Below are positions 7,701 to 12,565 of a stretch of 15,303 bases of DNA, piece by piece. Both the position numbers and the translations under genes were made by a program. The DNA is from an uncultured Desulfovibrio sp. (GTDB lineage: Bacteria > Desulfobacterota > Desulfovibrionia > Desulfovibrionales > Desulfovibrionaceae), in NCBI GenBank assembly GCA_900547595.1, contig URHE01000044.1, positions 1-15,303 of the forward strand, written 5' to 3'. The notes beneath the pieces are model-generated. The model worked only from the letters and a program-made list of their open reading frames with translations. It was not told the DNA's origin and ran no database searches. Within the stretch, counting starts at the first letter, position 1. Every line of letters starts with the position of its first letter.

Positions 7701-8261
7701 GCCGGTGTTGACGCGCTCCTGCTCGGCAAGGCCGTTGGACTGAAGCTCCAGATAAAAGCGTCCGGGGTAAATGGCCGCGTACTCGTCGGCCAGGGCGCGG
7801 GCCCTGTCCATGTCATTGGCGAGAAGGGCGCGGGGTATCTCGCCCGCGATGCAGGCCGAAAGGCAGACAAGGCCGTCGGCGTAGCGGCGCAGCTGTTCCT
7901 TGTCCACACGGGGCTTGTAGTAGAACCCGTCAAGAAACCCGTGGCTGACGAGCTTGACGAGATTGTGGTAGCCTGTATCGTTCTGGGCCAGAAGGATCAG
8001 GTGGTTGCGGCGCTTGCCCGTCTCCGGGCTCTTGTCCGTGTGATCGGGGCAGACATAGACCTCGCAGCCGAGAATGGGCTTGAGGCCGAAATCCTTGCAG
8101 GCGGTATAGAAATAGGCCGCGCCGAAGAGATTGCCGTGATCCGTGATGGCGCAGGCCCCCATGCCGTTGTCCTTGGCCTTGGCGCAGAGGTCCTTGATGC
8201 GGATGGCTCCGTCAAGGAGGCTGTATTCCGTATGGCAATGAAGATGGACAAAGTCGGACAT
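4758..8261 (-). CDS. dnaE: DNA polymerase III alpha subunit
   Basis: The catalytic subunit of the replicative polymerase, 1167 residues, normal length for DnaE. Order: PHP domain (about 1-270), C-family polymerase core, helix-hairpin-helix region, then an OB fold (around VNCAVLVTSVREVV). Catalytic aspartates are D404 and D406 in PDIDVDF and D555 in KFDFLGL. GPGRGSAAGS lies at 360-369. A likely beta-clamp-binding motif, QVSLL, begins at Q910. In the PHP domain all nine metal ligands known from mycobacterial and Thermus enzymes are present by my alignment: H8, H10, D17, H42, E67, H87, C137, D204 and H206. In E. coli several are lost. This predicts a metal-bound, possibly exonucleolytic PHP site. 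The start at 8261 has GGAG seven bases upstream. A promoter candidate lies at 8304-8332; the ClC gene is upstream on the same strand. Confidence 0.98.
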   Translation of the reverse strand: MSDFVHLHCHTEYSLLDGAIRIKDLCAKAKDNGMGACAITDHGNLFGAAYFYTACKDFGLKPILGCEVYVCPDHTDKSPETGKRRNHLILLAQNDTGYHNLVKLVSHGFLDGFYYKPRVDKEQLRRYADGLVCLSACIAGEIPRALLANDMDRARALADEYAAIYPGRFYLELQSNGLAEQERVNTGLQELAESARLPLVATNDCHYLEAEDADAHEVLLCIQTQTTMDDPKRMRFETRELYYKTTEEMERAFSHVPEALANTARIAESCQVELDFGHHYFPVYPLPEGASMESEFRRLAEEGLEKRLQAHPDREHIDPARYRERLQHEIDVILEMGFPGYFLIVQEFINWAKNHAIPVGPGRGSAAGSLVAWALKITNLDPLPYNLLFERFLNIERVSLPDIDVDFCERRRGDVIRHMVETYGEGSVAQITTFGTMKARGVVRDVGRALGMSFAETDRIAKLVPESLKMTIDKALELEPELKRLQDEEPQVRRLLDTARRLEGLARHASTHAAGLVVSDRPMEEYLPLYLGKRGELVTQFDGPMTEKAGLVKFDFLGLKTMTLIQDTLDNIARQGAEPPDLDTLSLDDAATYELYARGDTDGIFQVESSGMRQYLRMLRPSCFEDIIAMLALYRPGPLGSGMVDEFIKRKHGQVPVVFPHESLRDCLRDTHGVIVYQEQVMQIAQIIASYTLGGADLLRRAMGKKKPEAMARERVTFVAGAEKNGIAAEKANEIFDLMEKFAEYGFNKSHSAAYALISYFTAYLKVHHKVEFMAALLTSEMGNQDKLLKYVAACKDMGIEVAQPSVNESEREFSARGGRVIFGLGGIKNVGDEAIREIVEARAEGGEFASLFDMCCRVNLRKVTKRVLESLIKGGACDCFGVPRAALLAALELVVLRAQKKARARNSPQVSLLAMAPPQESAPLPGIGLDCPEAALPEMADDLKLKAEKEALGFFLTSHPLQPYNREIPRLGLTTLEALHELFAGARVNCAVLVTSVREVVTKRGDRMAFVAVEDFTGHAEVTFFPKDYAEARELIRGEQPLCLTARLESQGEGNRENPEAEEENEAPAAECKLLGQRVRLLADVCAESDTPIQVEIPAHRLGRADILALRNILESHAGEVETEAVVCLDGCECRLRLDAALKVRPGPELTRALAAWAAEDRNAVA

Positions 8262-8293
8262 GGCGGCTCCGAAAACGGCTTCAGGCTGTCGGG

Positions 8294-8307
8294 GAAGAAT
8301 GTTCTTC
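8294..8307. repeat. Palindrome at the predicted dnaE transcription start
   Basis: GAAGAA and TTCTTC flank a 2-bp centre, an uninterrupted 6+2+6 dyad. It overlaps the -10 box of the candidate dnaE promoter and its probable start point, the classic place for a repressor operator. The protein that would bind is unknown. Confidence 0.4.
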
Positions 8308-8332
8308 TAGCATAGGGACGCATCGGCCTCAA
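8304..8332 (-). promoter_or_regulatory. Candidate dnaE promoter
   Basis: On the minus strand TTGAGG (8327-8332) and TAGAAG (8304-8309) are 17 nt apart. An overlapping TATGCT (8309-8314) is an alternative -10. This would give a leader of about 40 nt before the dnaE ATG. Both boxes are imperfect. Confidence 0.4.
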
Positions 8333-8405
8333 GGCGCCCGTGCCGCGCGGCATGGCCGGATGCTCGGGGAGAGGACGGCGCGGCGTGCTTTTCGCGGGCG
8401 CAGGG

Positions 8406-8423
8406 CCGTTCATGCGGGAACGG
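8406..8423. other. Small hairpin just after the ClC stop codon
   Basis: CCGTTC (8406-8411) and GAACGG (8418-8423) form a 6-bp stem with a 6-nt loop, starting 7 nt beyond the ClC stop. There is no U-tract on the minus strand, so this is at best a weak or Rho-assisted terminator or an mRNA 3' stem. Confidence 0.3.
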
Positions 8424-8430
8424 TCGTTGC

Positions 8431-9735
8431 CTATACCGGAGGCACACGGACAACGCGCGCCAGCAGCGTCGCCACGGCCGCCGCCAGCAGAAGCCCCGGC
8501 GCAACGGCGTAGACCCCCGTTATTTCCAGTACGAGCATGATGCCTGTCAGCGGGGCGCGCTCCGCTGCGGCAAAGGCGCTTGCCATGCCCATGGCAATGA
8601 AGGCCGCTGCGCTTCCCCCTCCGGCGATGCCCGCGGCCGAAAGGGCTGCGGCGCACAGCCCCCCCGCCACACCGCCCAGAGCGAGCGCCGGAACCATGAC
8701 TCCGGCGGGAACGCCCGAGCCATAACAGAATGCCGTGAACAGAAGTTTGATGCACAGAAAGACGAACAGCGCCGCGAGCATTCCCCCGGATTCCATGAGC
8801 CCGAAAATGGAAAGACCTTCGCCGGTGGCCTGGGGATAGTAAAAAAGCATGAGCGCCGCGCCGAGAAAGGGGAGGATCGGGTGCAGCAGAATGGGGAACC
8901 GGCGTCCGCGGGCGTAAAGCTTCTGGGCCAGCCGGAGCATGCCGCAATAGGCGATGCCCACGAGCCCCGCGCAGATGCCCACCAGTGCCGCTGTCCAAAG
9001 GTAGGGCGGCGCCGGCGGCACGGCGTCTTTCAGGGGCAGCATGAGGCCCAGCCCGAAAAGTCCCGTGGCGGCAAGATAGACCCCCAGGCTCGCGCCCAAC
9101 ATCAGAATGAGCAGGTTGCGCGAGATCCTTTCTTTCATGATTTCCAGCACATAGAAAATTCCGGCAAAGGGGGCGCTGAAGGCAGCGGCAAGGCCGGCGG
9201 CGCAGCCGCACAGGATGAGCATGCGGCGTTTGGCCGCGTGCGTGGCCGCATCACCGCCGCCATCGCAGCGGGCCAGGCCAAGGGCGGTGGAGGCGCCCAT
9301 CTGGATGCAGGGGCCTTCGCGTCCGACGGAAAGACCGCAGGCCATGACAAGCCAGCTTCCGAGGAACTTGGGCAGCAGGATGCGCGTCAGGACGTTTTTT
9401 TGCGGCCCGGCGAGTGCCTGGGTGATCCAGACGGCGCCCCCGGAACGGATGGCCGGGTCTTTTATGAGGCGCCCGGTGATCAGCGCCGCCAGAAGCGCGG
9501 GCACGCCCCACGCCGCGCACAGGAGAGGCTCCCCGGCACGGGCGTGGAACCAGTCGAGCACGGCGGCAAAGGCCGCGCTGGAGGTGATGCGGAACACGGC
9601 AATGATGGCGCCCGCCAGCAGGCCGATGAGCAGCCCCCAGAGGGCGAACCGGACCTTTCCGCCGGCAGTGTGCGCGTCGGGGGTGGGGAAATGCAGGACT
9701 CCGCCAATGCGCTGGAAAAAGGATGCGTTCGTCAT
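8431..9735 (-). CDS. ClC-family chloride channel/transporter without CBS domains
   Basis: A 434-residue, Ala/Leu-rich polytopic membrane protein. I start it at 9735 (MTNASFF), preceded by CAGGGA; a longer in-frame opening reaches back into the promoter region. ClC signatures: GREGPCIQMGA with the gating glutamate E140; GSGVPAGVMVPALALGG for the third anion-site motif; and a tyrosine (Y409) at the position of the anion-coordinating Tyr445 of E. coli ClC. The first motif, normally GSGIPE, is degenerate here (RSGGAVW), though the serine (S98) is kept. In AGIFYVLEIMKER the position of the internal proton glutamate (Glu203 in E. coli) is I199, next to E198. Cl-/H+ exchange as in ClC-ec1 is therefore uncertain; a channel or altered exchanger is possible. 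The C-terminus ends right after the last helix. It has its own promoter candidate. Confidence 0.93.
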   Translation of the reverse strand: MTNASFFQRIGGVLHFPTPDAHTAGGKVRFALWGLLIGLLAGAIIAVFRITSSAAFAAVLDWFHARAGEPLLCAAWGVPALLAALITGRLIKDPAIRSGGAVWITQALAGPQKNVLTRILLPKFLGSWLVMACGLSVGREGPCIQMGASTALGLARCDGGGDAATHAAKRRMLILCGCAAGLAAAFSAPFAGIFYVLEIMKERISRNLLILMLGASLGVYLAATGLFGLGLMLPLKDAVPPAPPYLWTAALVGICAGLVGIAYCGMLRLAQKLYARGRRFPILLHPILPFLGAALMLFYYPQATGEGLSIFGLMESGGMLAALFVFLCIKLLFTAFCYGSGVPAGVMVPALALGGVAGGLCAAALSAAGIAGGGSAAAFIAMGMASAFAAAERAPLTGIMLVLEITGVYAVAPGLLLAAAVATLLARVVRVPPV

Positions 9736-9800
9736 GAGTCGTCCCTGCCTTGAAGGTGCCGGGGGGTGGCATTGCTCATTCCGCCACGCCTCTGGACGCC

Positions 9801-9829
9801 AGCATATATCCTTCACCCATGATTTCCAA
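9801..9829 (-). promoter_or_regulatory. Promoter of the ClC gene
   Basis: On the minus strand TTGGAA (9824-9829) and TATGCT (9801-9806) are 17 nt apart, about 65 nt before the ClC start. The -10 hexamer is identical to that of the divergent lipoprotein promoter. Confidence 0.55.
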
Positions 9830-9853
9830 TGGTGCGTGACGGGCGCCGGCCGT

Positions 9854-9882
9854 TTGCATGGCTGTGCGCTTTGGCATATGCT
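9854..9882 (+). promoter_or_regulatory. Promoter of the lipoprotein gene
   Basis: TTGCAT (9854-9859) and TATGCT (9877-9882) are separated by 17 nt. Transcription would start about 9889, placing the perfect inverted repeat at 9889-9911 at the very 5' end of the mRNA and the ATG about 50 nt downstream. Confidence 0.6.
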
Positions 9883-9888
9883 CAACCC

Positions 9889-9911
9889 GCGGCACATGGT
9901 TCATGTGCCGC
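9889..9911. repeat. Perfect 10-bp inverted repeat at the predicted transcription start
   Basis: GCGGCACATG (9889-9898) is exactly complemented at 9902-9911 across a 3-nt loop. It begins 7 nt after the -10 box, so it could be a repressor operator or a 5'-terminal mRNA stem-loop that protects the transcript. No U-tract follows, so it is not a terminator. Confidence 0.65.
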
Positions 9912-9939
9912 CAACATGGAGAACATCAGAGGACGTATC

Positions 9940-10701
9940 ATGAAAAACGCGAGTTCCCGCCGTTTCCCGCTTGTTCTGGTTCTGGCCGTTGTTCTTGTGG
10001 CGGCAATGGCCGGTTGCCGGGGCGCACTGCAACGGGGCATGCTCGGAACGACCTATATTTCCACCGCCCGGCCCAACATTGCCATTGAGGCCAGGAACAT
10101 GCCCGTGATGACTGCCGGCAGGGGGATGGCAAGCCTGATATGGAGCGACATGCTCGGCGGCCTTCCCATCCAGATGTGGATGGCCGTGTATGGCGAAGGC
10201 GGCCTCGCGCCGCTGGCCATCGTCGCGCAGGCGGCAGTGCCCCAGGGCTGGTACTGGGACAGCATCATGCGTCACCCCCAGAGTGTGGATGAGGCTGTGG
10301 AGACTTTTGGTGGCGTGGGGTATCAGGCGTGTACCTTCATCGTCGATCCCGCCCGCGATCCTTTCAGCGGCCTGGTCACGTCCGTCCATCCCGACGGGAG
10401 CCCGCAACGGTGGCTGGTGCGTTCCTTTGCGGCGCGCTTCAACTTCAATGACGACAAAATCATCATGGAATATCGCGAGCCGCTGCCGGAAGGCGTTGAA
10501 TCCCTTACCGCGATCCCTTTCGGACAGTCAGGACTGCTCGCCGGTTTCGCGCAGCGCGCGCGTGATGCCTTTGCGGTCAGCGCCGCGCCGCAGGACCTTG
10601 CGGGAATGGTCTCGGGATTTATTCAGGGCATCAGGTGGCAGTACATGGGGCAGAATTTTCTCGGCACTGCGTCCCGCTACGACATCTACGATTTCGATTA
10701 G
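9940..10701 (+). CDS. Lipoprotein of unknown function (possibly the DUF4851 family)
   Basis: A 253-residue protein starting at 9940 after AGAGGA; the frame is open 37 codons further upstream but those codons cover the promoter and its inverted repeat. A basic N-terminus (KNASSRR) and a long hydrophobic stretch end in AMAGC, making Cys26 the likely lipidated residue; +2 is Arg, favouring outer-membrane sorting. The mature part is mixed alpha/beta with many aromatic residues (GGLPIQMWMAVYG, PQGWYWDSIM, FNFNDDKIIMEYREPLPEGVES) and no catalytic motif that I recognise. Its size and lipobox fit my memory of a Desulfovibrio-restricted lipoprotein family, DUF4851, but I could not check. It stands alone: own promoter upstream, terminator downstream. 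Confidence 0.85.
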   Translation: MKNASSRRFPLVLVLAVVLVAAMAGCRGALQRGMLGTTYISTARPNIAIEARNMPVMTAGRGMASLIWSDMLGGLPIQMWMAVYGEGGLAPLAIVAQAAVPQGWYWDSIMRHPQSVDEAVETFGGVGYQACTFIVDPARDPFSGLVTSVHPDGSPQRWLVRSFAARFNFNDDKIIMEYREPLPEGVESLTAIPFGQSGLLAGFAQRARDAFAVSAAPQDLAGMVSGFIQGIRWQYMGQNFLGTASRYDIYDFD

Positions 10702-10745
10702 CCTGTGCCGGCAACCGGTATCCGGCAGGAGCCGGTCCGCGAAGG

Positions 10746-10769
10746 AAGGGCGCCCCGCGCGCCCTTTTT
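10746..10769 (+). terminator. Rho-independent terminator of the lipoprotein gene
   Basis: AAGGGCGC (10746-10753) pairs with GCGCCCTT (10759-10766) over a 5-nt loop, and the T-run extends through 10769. It starts 45 nt after the stop codon. Confidence 0.8.
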
Positions 10770-10940
10770 CGTTGCCGTTTCCGCTTCGGGAACAGATGCG
10801 GCGGGATGCGCGCCCCGTATATCCGCTTCCCTGCGGGAAACGGACGGTGGAAACACAGCATGTACATTGTGCCGCATGCAACGGGATGTTTCGTCGGAGA
10901 AGTGCATGTTTGCAACAAAGAGGCATGCCATTCCCCTCTT

Positions 10941-10965
10941 TTTCCCGTTCAGGGAAAGTTTTTTT
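10941..10965 (+). terminator. Terminator-like hairpin upstream of the MucR-like gene's promoter
   Basis: TTTCCC (10941-10946) pairs with GGGAAA (10952-10957) over a 5-nt loop, followed by G and seven T residues (10959-10965). The stem is short and A/T-rich at its base, so strength is uncertain. No known gene ends here: the lipoprotein transcript already has a terminator 170 nt earlier. That suggests an unannotated transcript or a backup terminator. Confidence 0.5.
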
Positions 10966-10981
10966 CATCCACGCGACAGAA

Positions 10982-11010
10982 TTGACGTTGCGGCGGATGT
11001 TGTGTAGTGT
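10982..11010 (+). promoter_or_regulatory. Promoter of the MucR/Ros-type regulator gene
   Basis: TTGACG (10982-10987) and TAGTGT (11005-11010) with a 17-nt spacer. The -35 box matches the consensus at five of six positions. Predicted start is near 11017, giving a leader of roughly 105 nt. Confidence 0.55.
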
Positions 11011-11018
11011 CTGCCTGT

Positions 11019-11041
11019 GTTGACGGATTGAAAGAGTCAAC
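11019..11041. repeat. Inverted repeat at the start of the regulator's leader
   Basis: GTTGAC (11019-11024) and GTCAAC (11036-11041) are exact complements separated by 11 nt. The repeat sits directly after the -10 box at the predicted transcription start, so it is a candidate operator, possibly for autoregulation. Confidence 0.45.
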
Positions 11042-11122
11042 GCAGGTGCCAGAAGCATGCATTTCCATATTAGCCGTTGTGCCGGAAATTGCCTTTGTGA
11101 TTTCAAAGAACGAGGTGAAGCC

Positions 11123-11521
11123 ATGGATGACTATCTGAAGGAAGCGCTTGAAATCGCGCGTGCCCAGGCCGGCGTGCGCATCATGAGTGAAGAGGAAGTT
11201 ACCGCGTATATCCAGAAGCTGACCGCCGGCATCCGCGCCATTGCGGAGGATGTCGTTCCTGACGAGATGGATTGCGCGGAAATGGCCCAGGAAGCGCGCA
11301 AATCCATCAAGGAAAAATCCGTCACCTGCCTTGAATGCGGCAAGAGCTTCAAAATACTCACCCGTCGTCATCTGGCGAATCATGGCCTCGATAGCGCCGC
11401 CTATCGCGAAAAGTGGGGCCTCAAGAAGGATACGCCCCTTGTGTGCAAGTCGCTTCAGCGCGAACGCCGCAAAAAGATGAAAGACATGAAGCTGTGGGAA
11501 AAGCGCCGCAAGGCCAGCTAG
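11123..11521 (+). CDS. MucR/Ros-family zinc-finger transcriptional regulator
   Basis: A 132-residue cytoplasmic DNA-binding protein. I start it at 11123 (MDDYLKEALEIA) behind AGGTG; 22 upstream in-frame codons are leader. The N-terminal half (1-60) is an acidic helical region expected for oligomerisation. A prokaryotic Cys2His2 finger follows: C69, C72, H83, H87 (CLECGKSFKILTRRHLANH), then YREKWGLKK, typical of the family. Spacing is C-x2-C-x10-H-x3-H, against the C-x2-C-x9-H of Ros. The C-terminus (LQRERRKKMKDMKLWEKRRK) is strongly basic and probably adds DNA contacts. MucR/Ros proteins repress surface-polysaccharide, motility and virulence-type genes in alphaproteobacteria; targets in Desulfovibrio are not known to me. 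A strong terminator separates it from bioB, so a biotin role is not implied. Confidence 0.9.
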   Translation: MDDYLKEALEIARAQAGVRIMSEEEVTAYIQKLTAGIRAIAEDVVPDEMDCAEMAQEARKSIKEKSVTCLECGKSFKILTRRHLANHGLDSAAYREKWGLKKDTPLVCKSLQRERRKKMKDMKLWEKRRKAS

Positions 11522-11529
11522 CAGGGTTC

Positions 11530-11555
11530 AAGGCCGCCTCACGGCGGCCTTTTTT
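11530..11555 (+). terminator. Strong rho-independent terminator after the regulator gene
   Basis: A 9-bp GC-rich stem, AAGGCCGCC (11530-11538) with GGCGGCCTT (11543-11551), loop TCAC, followed by a T-run through 11555. It starts 9 nt after the stop codon and cleanly separates the regulator from bioB. Confidence 0.9.
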
Positions 11556-11620
11556 CACGGTACAGCGCGCTTGTGGAAGCAGTCGCGGATGAGCGTGCGG
11601 TTCCCCATACTGGATTTCAC

Positions 11621-12565
11621 ATGGATCTCCTTCCTGCCGCCAACGCGGGGGAAGCGCTCAGGCTGCTTGCCCTGCCGGACGCGGAACTTTTCTCCCGCGC
11701 TGCCTCGCTTCGTCAGGCGGTGACAGGCCGTTCGGTGCAGCTGTGCGCCATCATCAACATCCGCAGCGGGCAGTGCGGCATGGATTGCCGCTTTTGCGCG
11801 CAGAGCCGCCACAATCCGGCACCGCAGCCGGGCTTTCCGCTTCTGGAAAATGCCGTCCTGCGCGAACGCATCCTTGCGCTGGCCGCAACGCCGGTAGGCC
11901 GCATCGGTCTTGTGGCCAGCGGCGCGGCCCTGGATGGTGAAGATTTCGAGCGTGTCGTGCGGCTCGTGGCGGAATTGCCTTCCACAGTCCGCAGCCGTCT
12001 CTGCACGTCCTTCGGGCGTCTTGACGCCCGGCGCATGGAACGATTGGTCAAGGCGGGCATTACCCGCTACCACCACAATCTCGAAACATCGGAGCGCTGG
12101 TACCCGCATATCTGCGCCACGCAACGCTGGGAACAGCGCCGGGATACGGCGCGCCGGGCGCTGGCCGCGGGGCTGAGCCTCTGCTGCGGCGGCATTTTCG
12201 GTCTGGGCGAAACCTGGGAGGACCGCATCAGTCTGGCGTTCACCCTGCGGGAGATGGGCGTGGCGCATGTGCCGCTGAATTTTCTCCATCCGCAGCCGGG
12301 GACGCCTTTGGCGCAGCGTGTTCCGCCTGCTCCGGAGGAAGCCCTGCGGATCATAGCCATCTTCAGGCATATTCTTCCACAGGCGGTCTTGCGCGTTTGC
12401 GGGGGGCGGCCCCTGGCGCTTGGCGCGCGCCAGGACGAAATGTTCGCCGCGGGCGCCAATGCGCTTATGACCGGCGACTATCTGACCACCAGGGGAGAAT
12501 CCCTGCACAACGACCTTGCCATGATCGCCGCCAGTGGCATGGAGCCGGCATATGTCATGCCCTGA
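11621..12565 (+). CDS. bioB: Biotin synthase (radical SAM), with an atypical auxiliary-cluster ligand set
   Basis: It inserts sulfur into dethiobiotin to make biotin. From the ATG at 11621 the protein has 314 residues; a GTG at 11573 is an in-frame alternative, and neither has a clear Shine-Dalgarno. The radical SAM cluster motif is C52, C56, C59 (CGMDCRFC). YHHNLETS and CGGIFGLGE are typical BioB segments. For the second cluster, the equivalents of E. coli Cys128, Cys188 and Arg260 are C128, C188 (in a CC pair) and R258. The equivalent of Cys97 is alanine (A99, in VASGAAL). C260, two residues after R258, replaces a serine. The auxiliary cluster may thus differ from the usual [2Fe-2S]. The last 14 nt overlap bioDA. 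I see no BirA-type operator (TTGTAAACC-like arms) in the 65 nt after the upstream terminator. Confidence 0.93.
   Translation: MDLLPAANAGEALRLLALPDAELFSRAASLRQAVTGRSVQLCAIINIRSGQCGMDCRFCAQSRHNPAPQPGFPLLENAVLRERILALAATPVGRIGLVASGAALDGEDFERVVRLVAELPSTVRSRLCTSFGRLDARRMERLVKAGITRYHHNLETSERWYPHICATQRWEQRRDTARRALAAGLSLCCGGIFGLGETWEDRISLAFTLREMGVAHVPLNFLHPQPGTPLAQRVPPAPEEALRIIAIFRHILPQAVLRVCGGRPLALGARQDEMFAAGANALMTGDYLTTRGESLHNDLAMIAASGMEPAYVMP

Larger units (their letters stand above)
10702..11122. other. 421-nt intergenic region between the lipoprotein and the MucR-like gene
   Basis: It holds the lipoprotein terminator (10746-10769), a second terminator-like hairpin (10941-10965), a promoter (10982-11010), an inverted repeat at the predicted start (11019-11041) and about 80 nt of leader. 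Open frames here lack ribosome sites and recognisable protein character. The stretch 10770-10940 is unexplained and could encode a small RNA. A 7-bp pair AAAGAGG (10917-10923) with CCTCTTT (10935-10941) competes with the second hairpin. Confidence 0.6.

Noticed and set aside
4674..8315. A plus-strand open frame of 1213 codons, longer than dnaE itself
   Set aside because: It is antisense to dnaE. The minus-strand frame has every DnaE catalytic motif, while the plus-strand translation has no family character. Long antisense frames are common in GC-rich genes with strong third-position G/C.
9736..9897. A longer start for the ClC gene at 9897
   Set aside because: The extension crosses the predicted promoter and is not membrane-like; the ATG at 9735 fits ClC length.
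10635..11007. Small plus- and minus-strand open frames between the lipoprotein and the regulator
   Set aside because: They have no ribosome sites, cross terminators, and translate to Arg/Cys-rich sequence without pattern.
11556..11620. A BirA (biotin repressor) operator before bioB
   Set aside because: I looked for TTGTAAACC-like arms with a 14-15-nt gap and found none in this short region.
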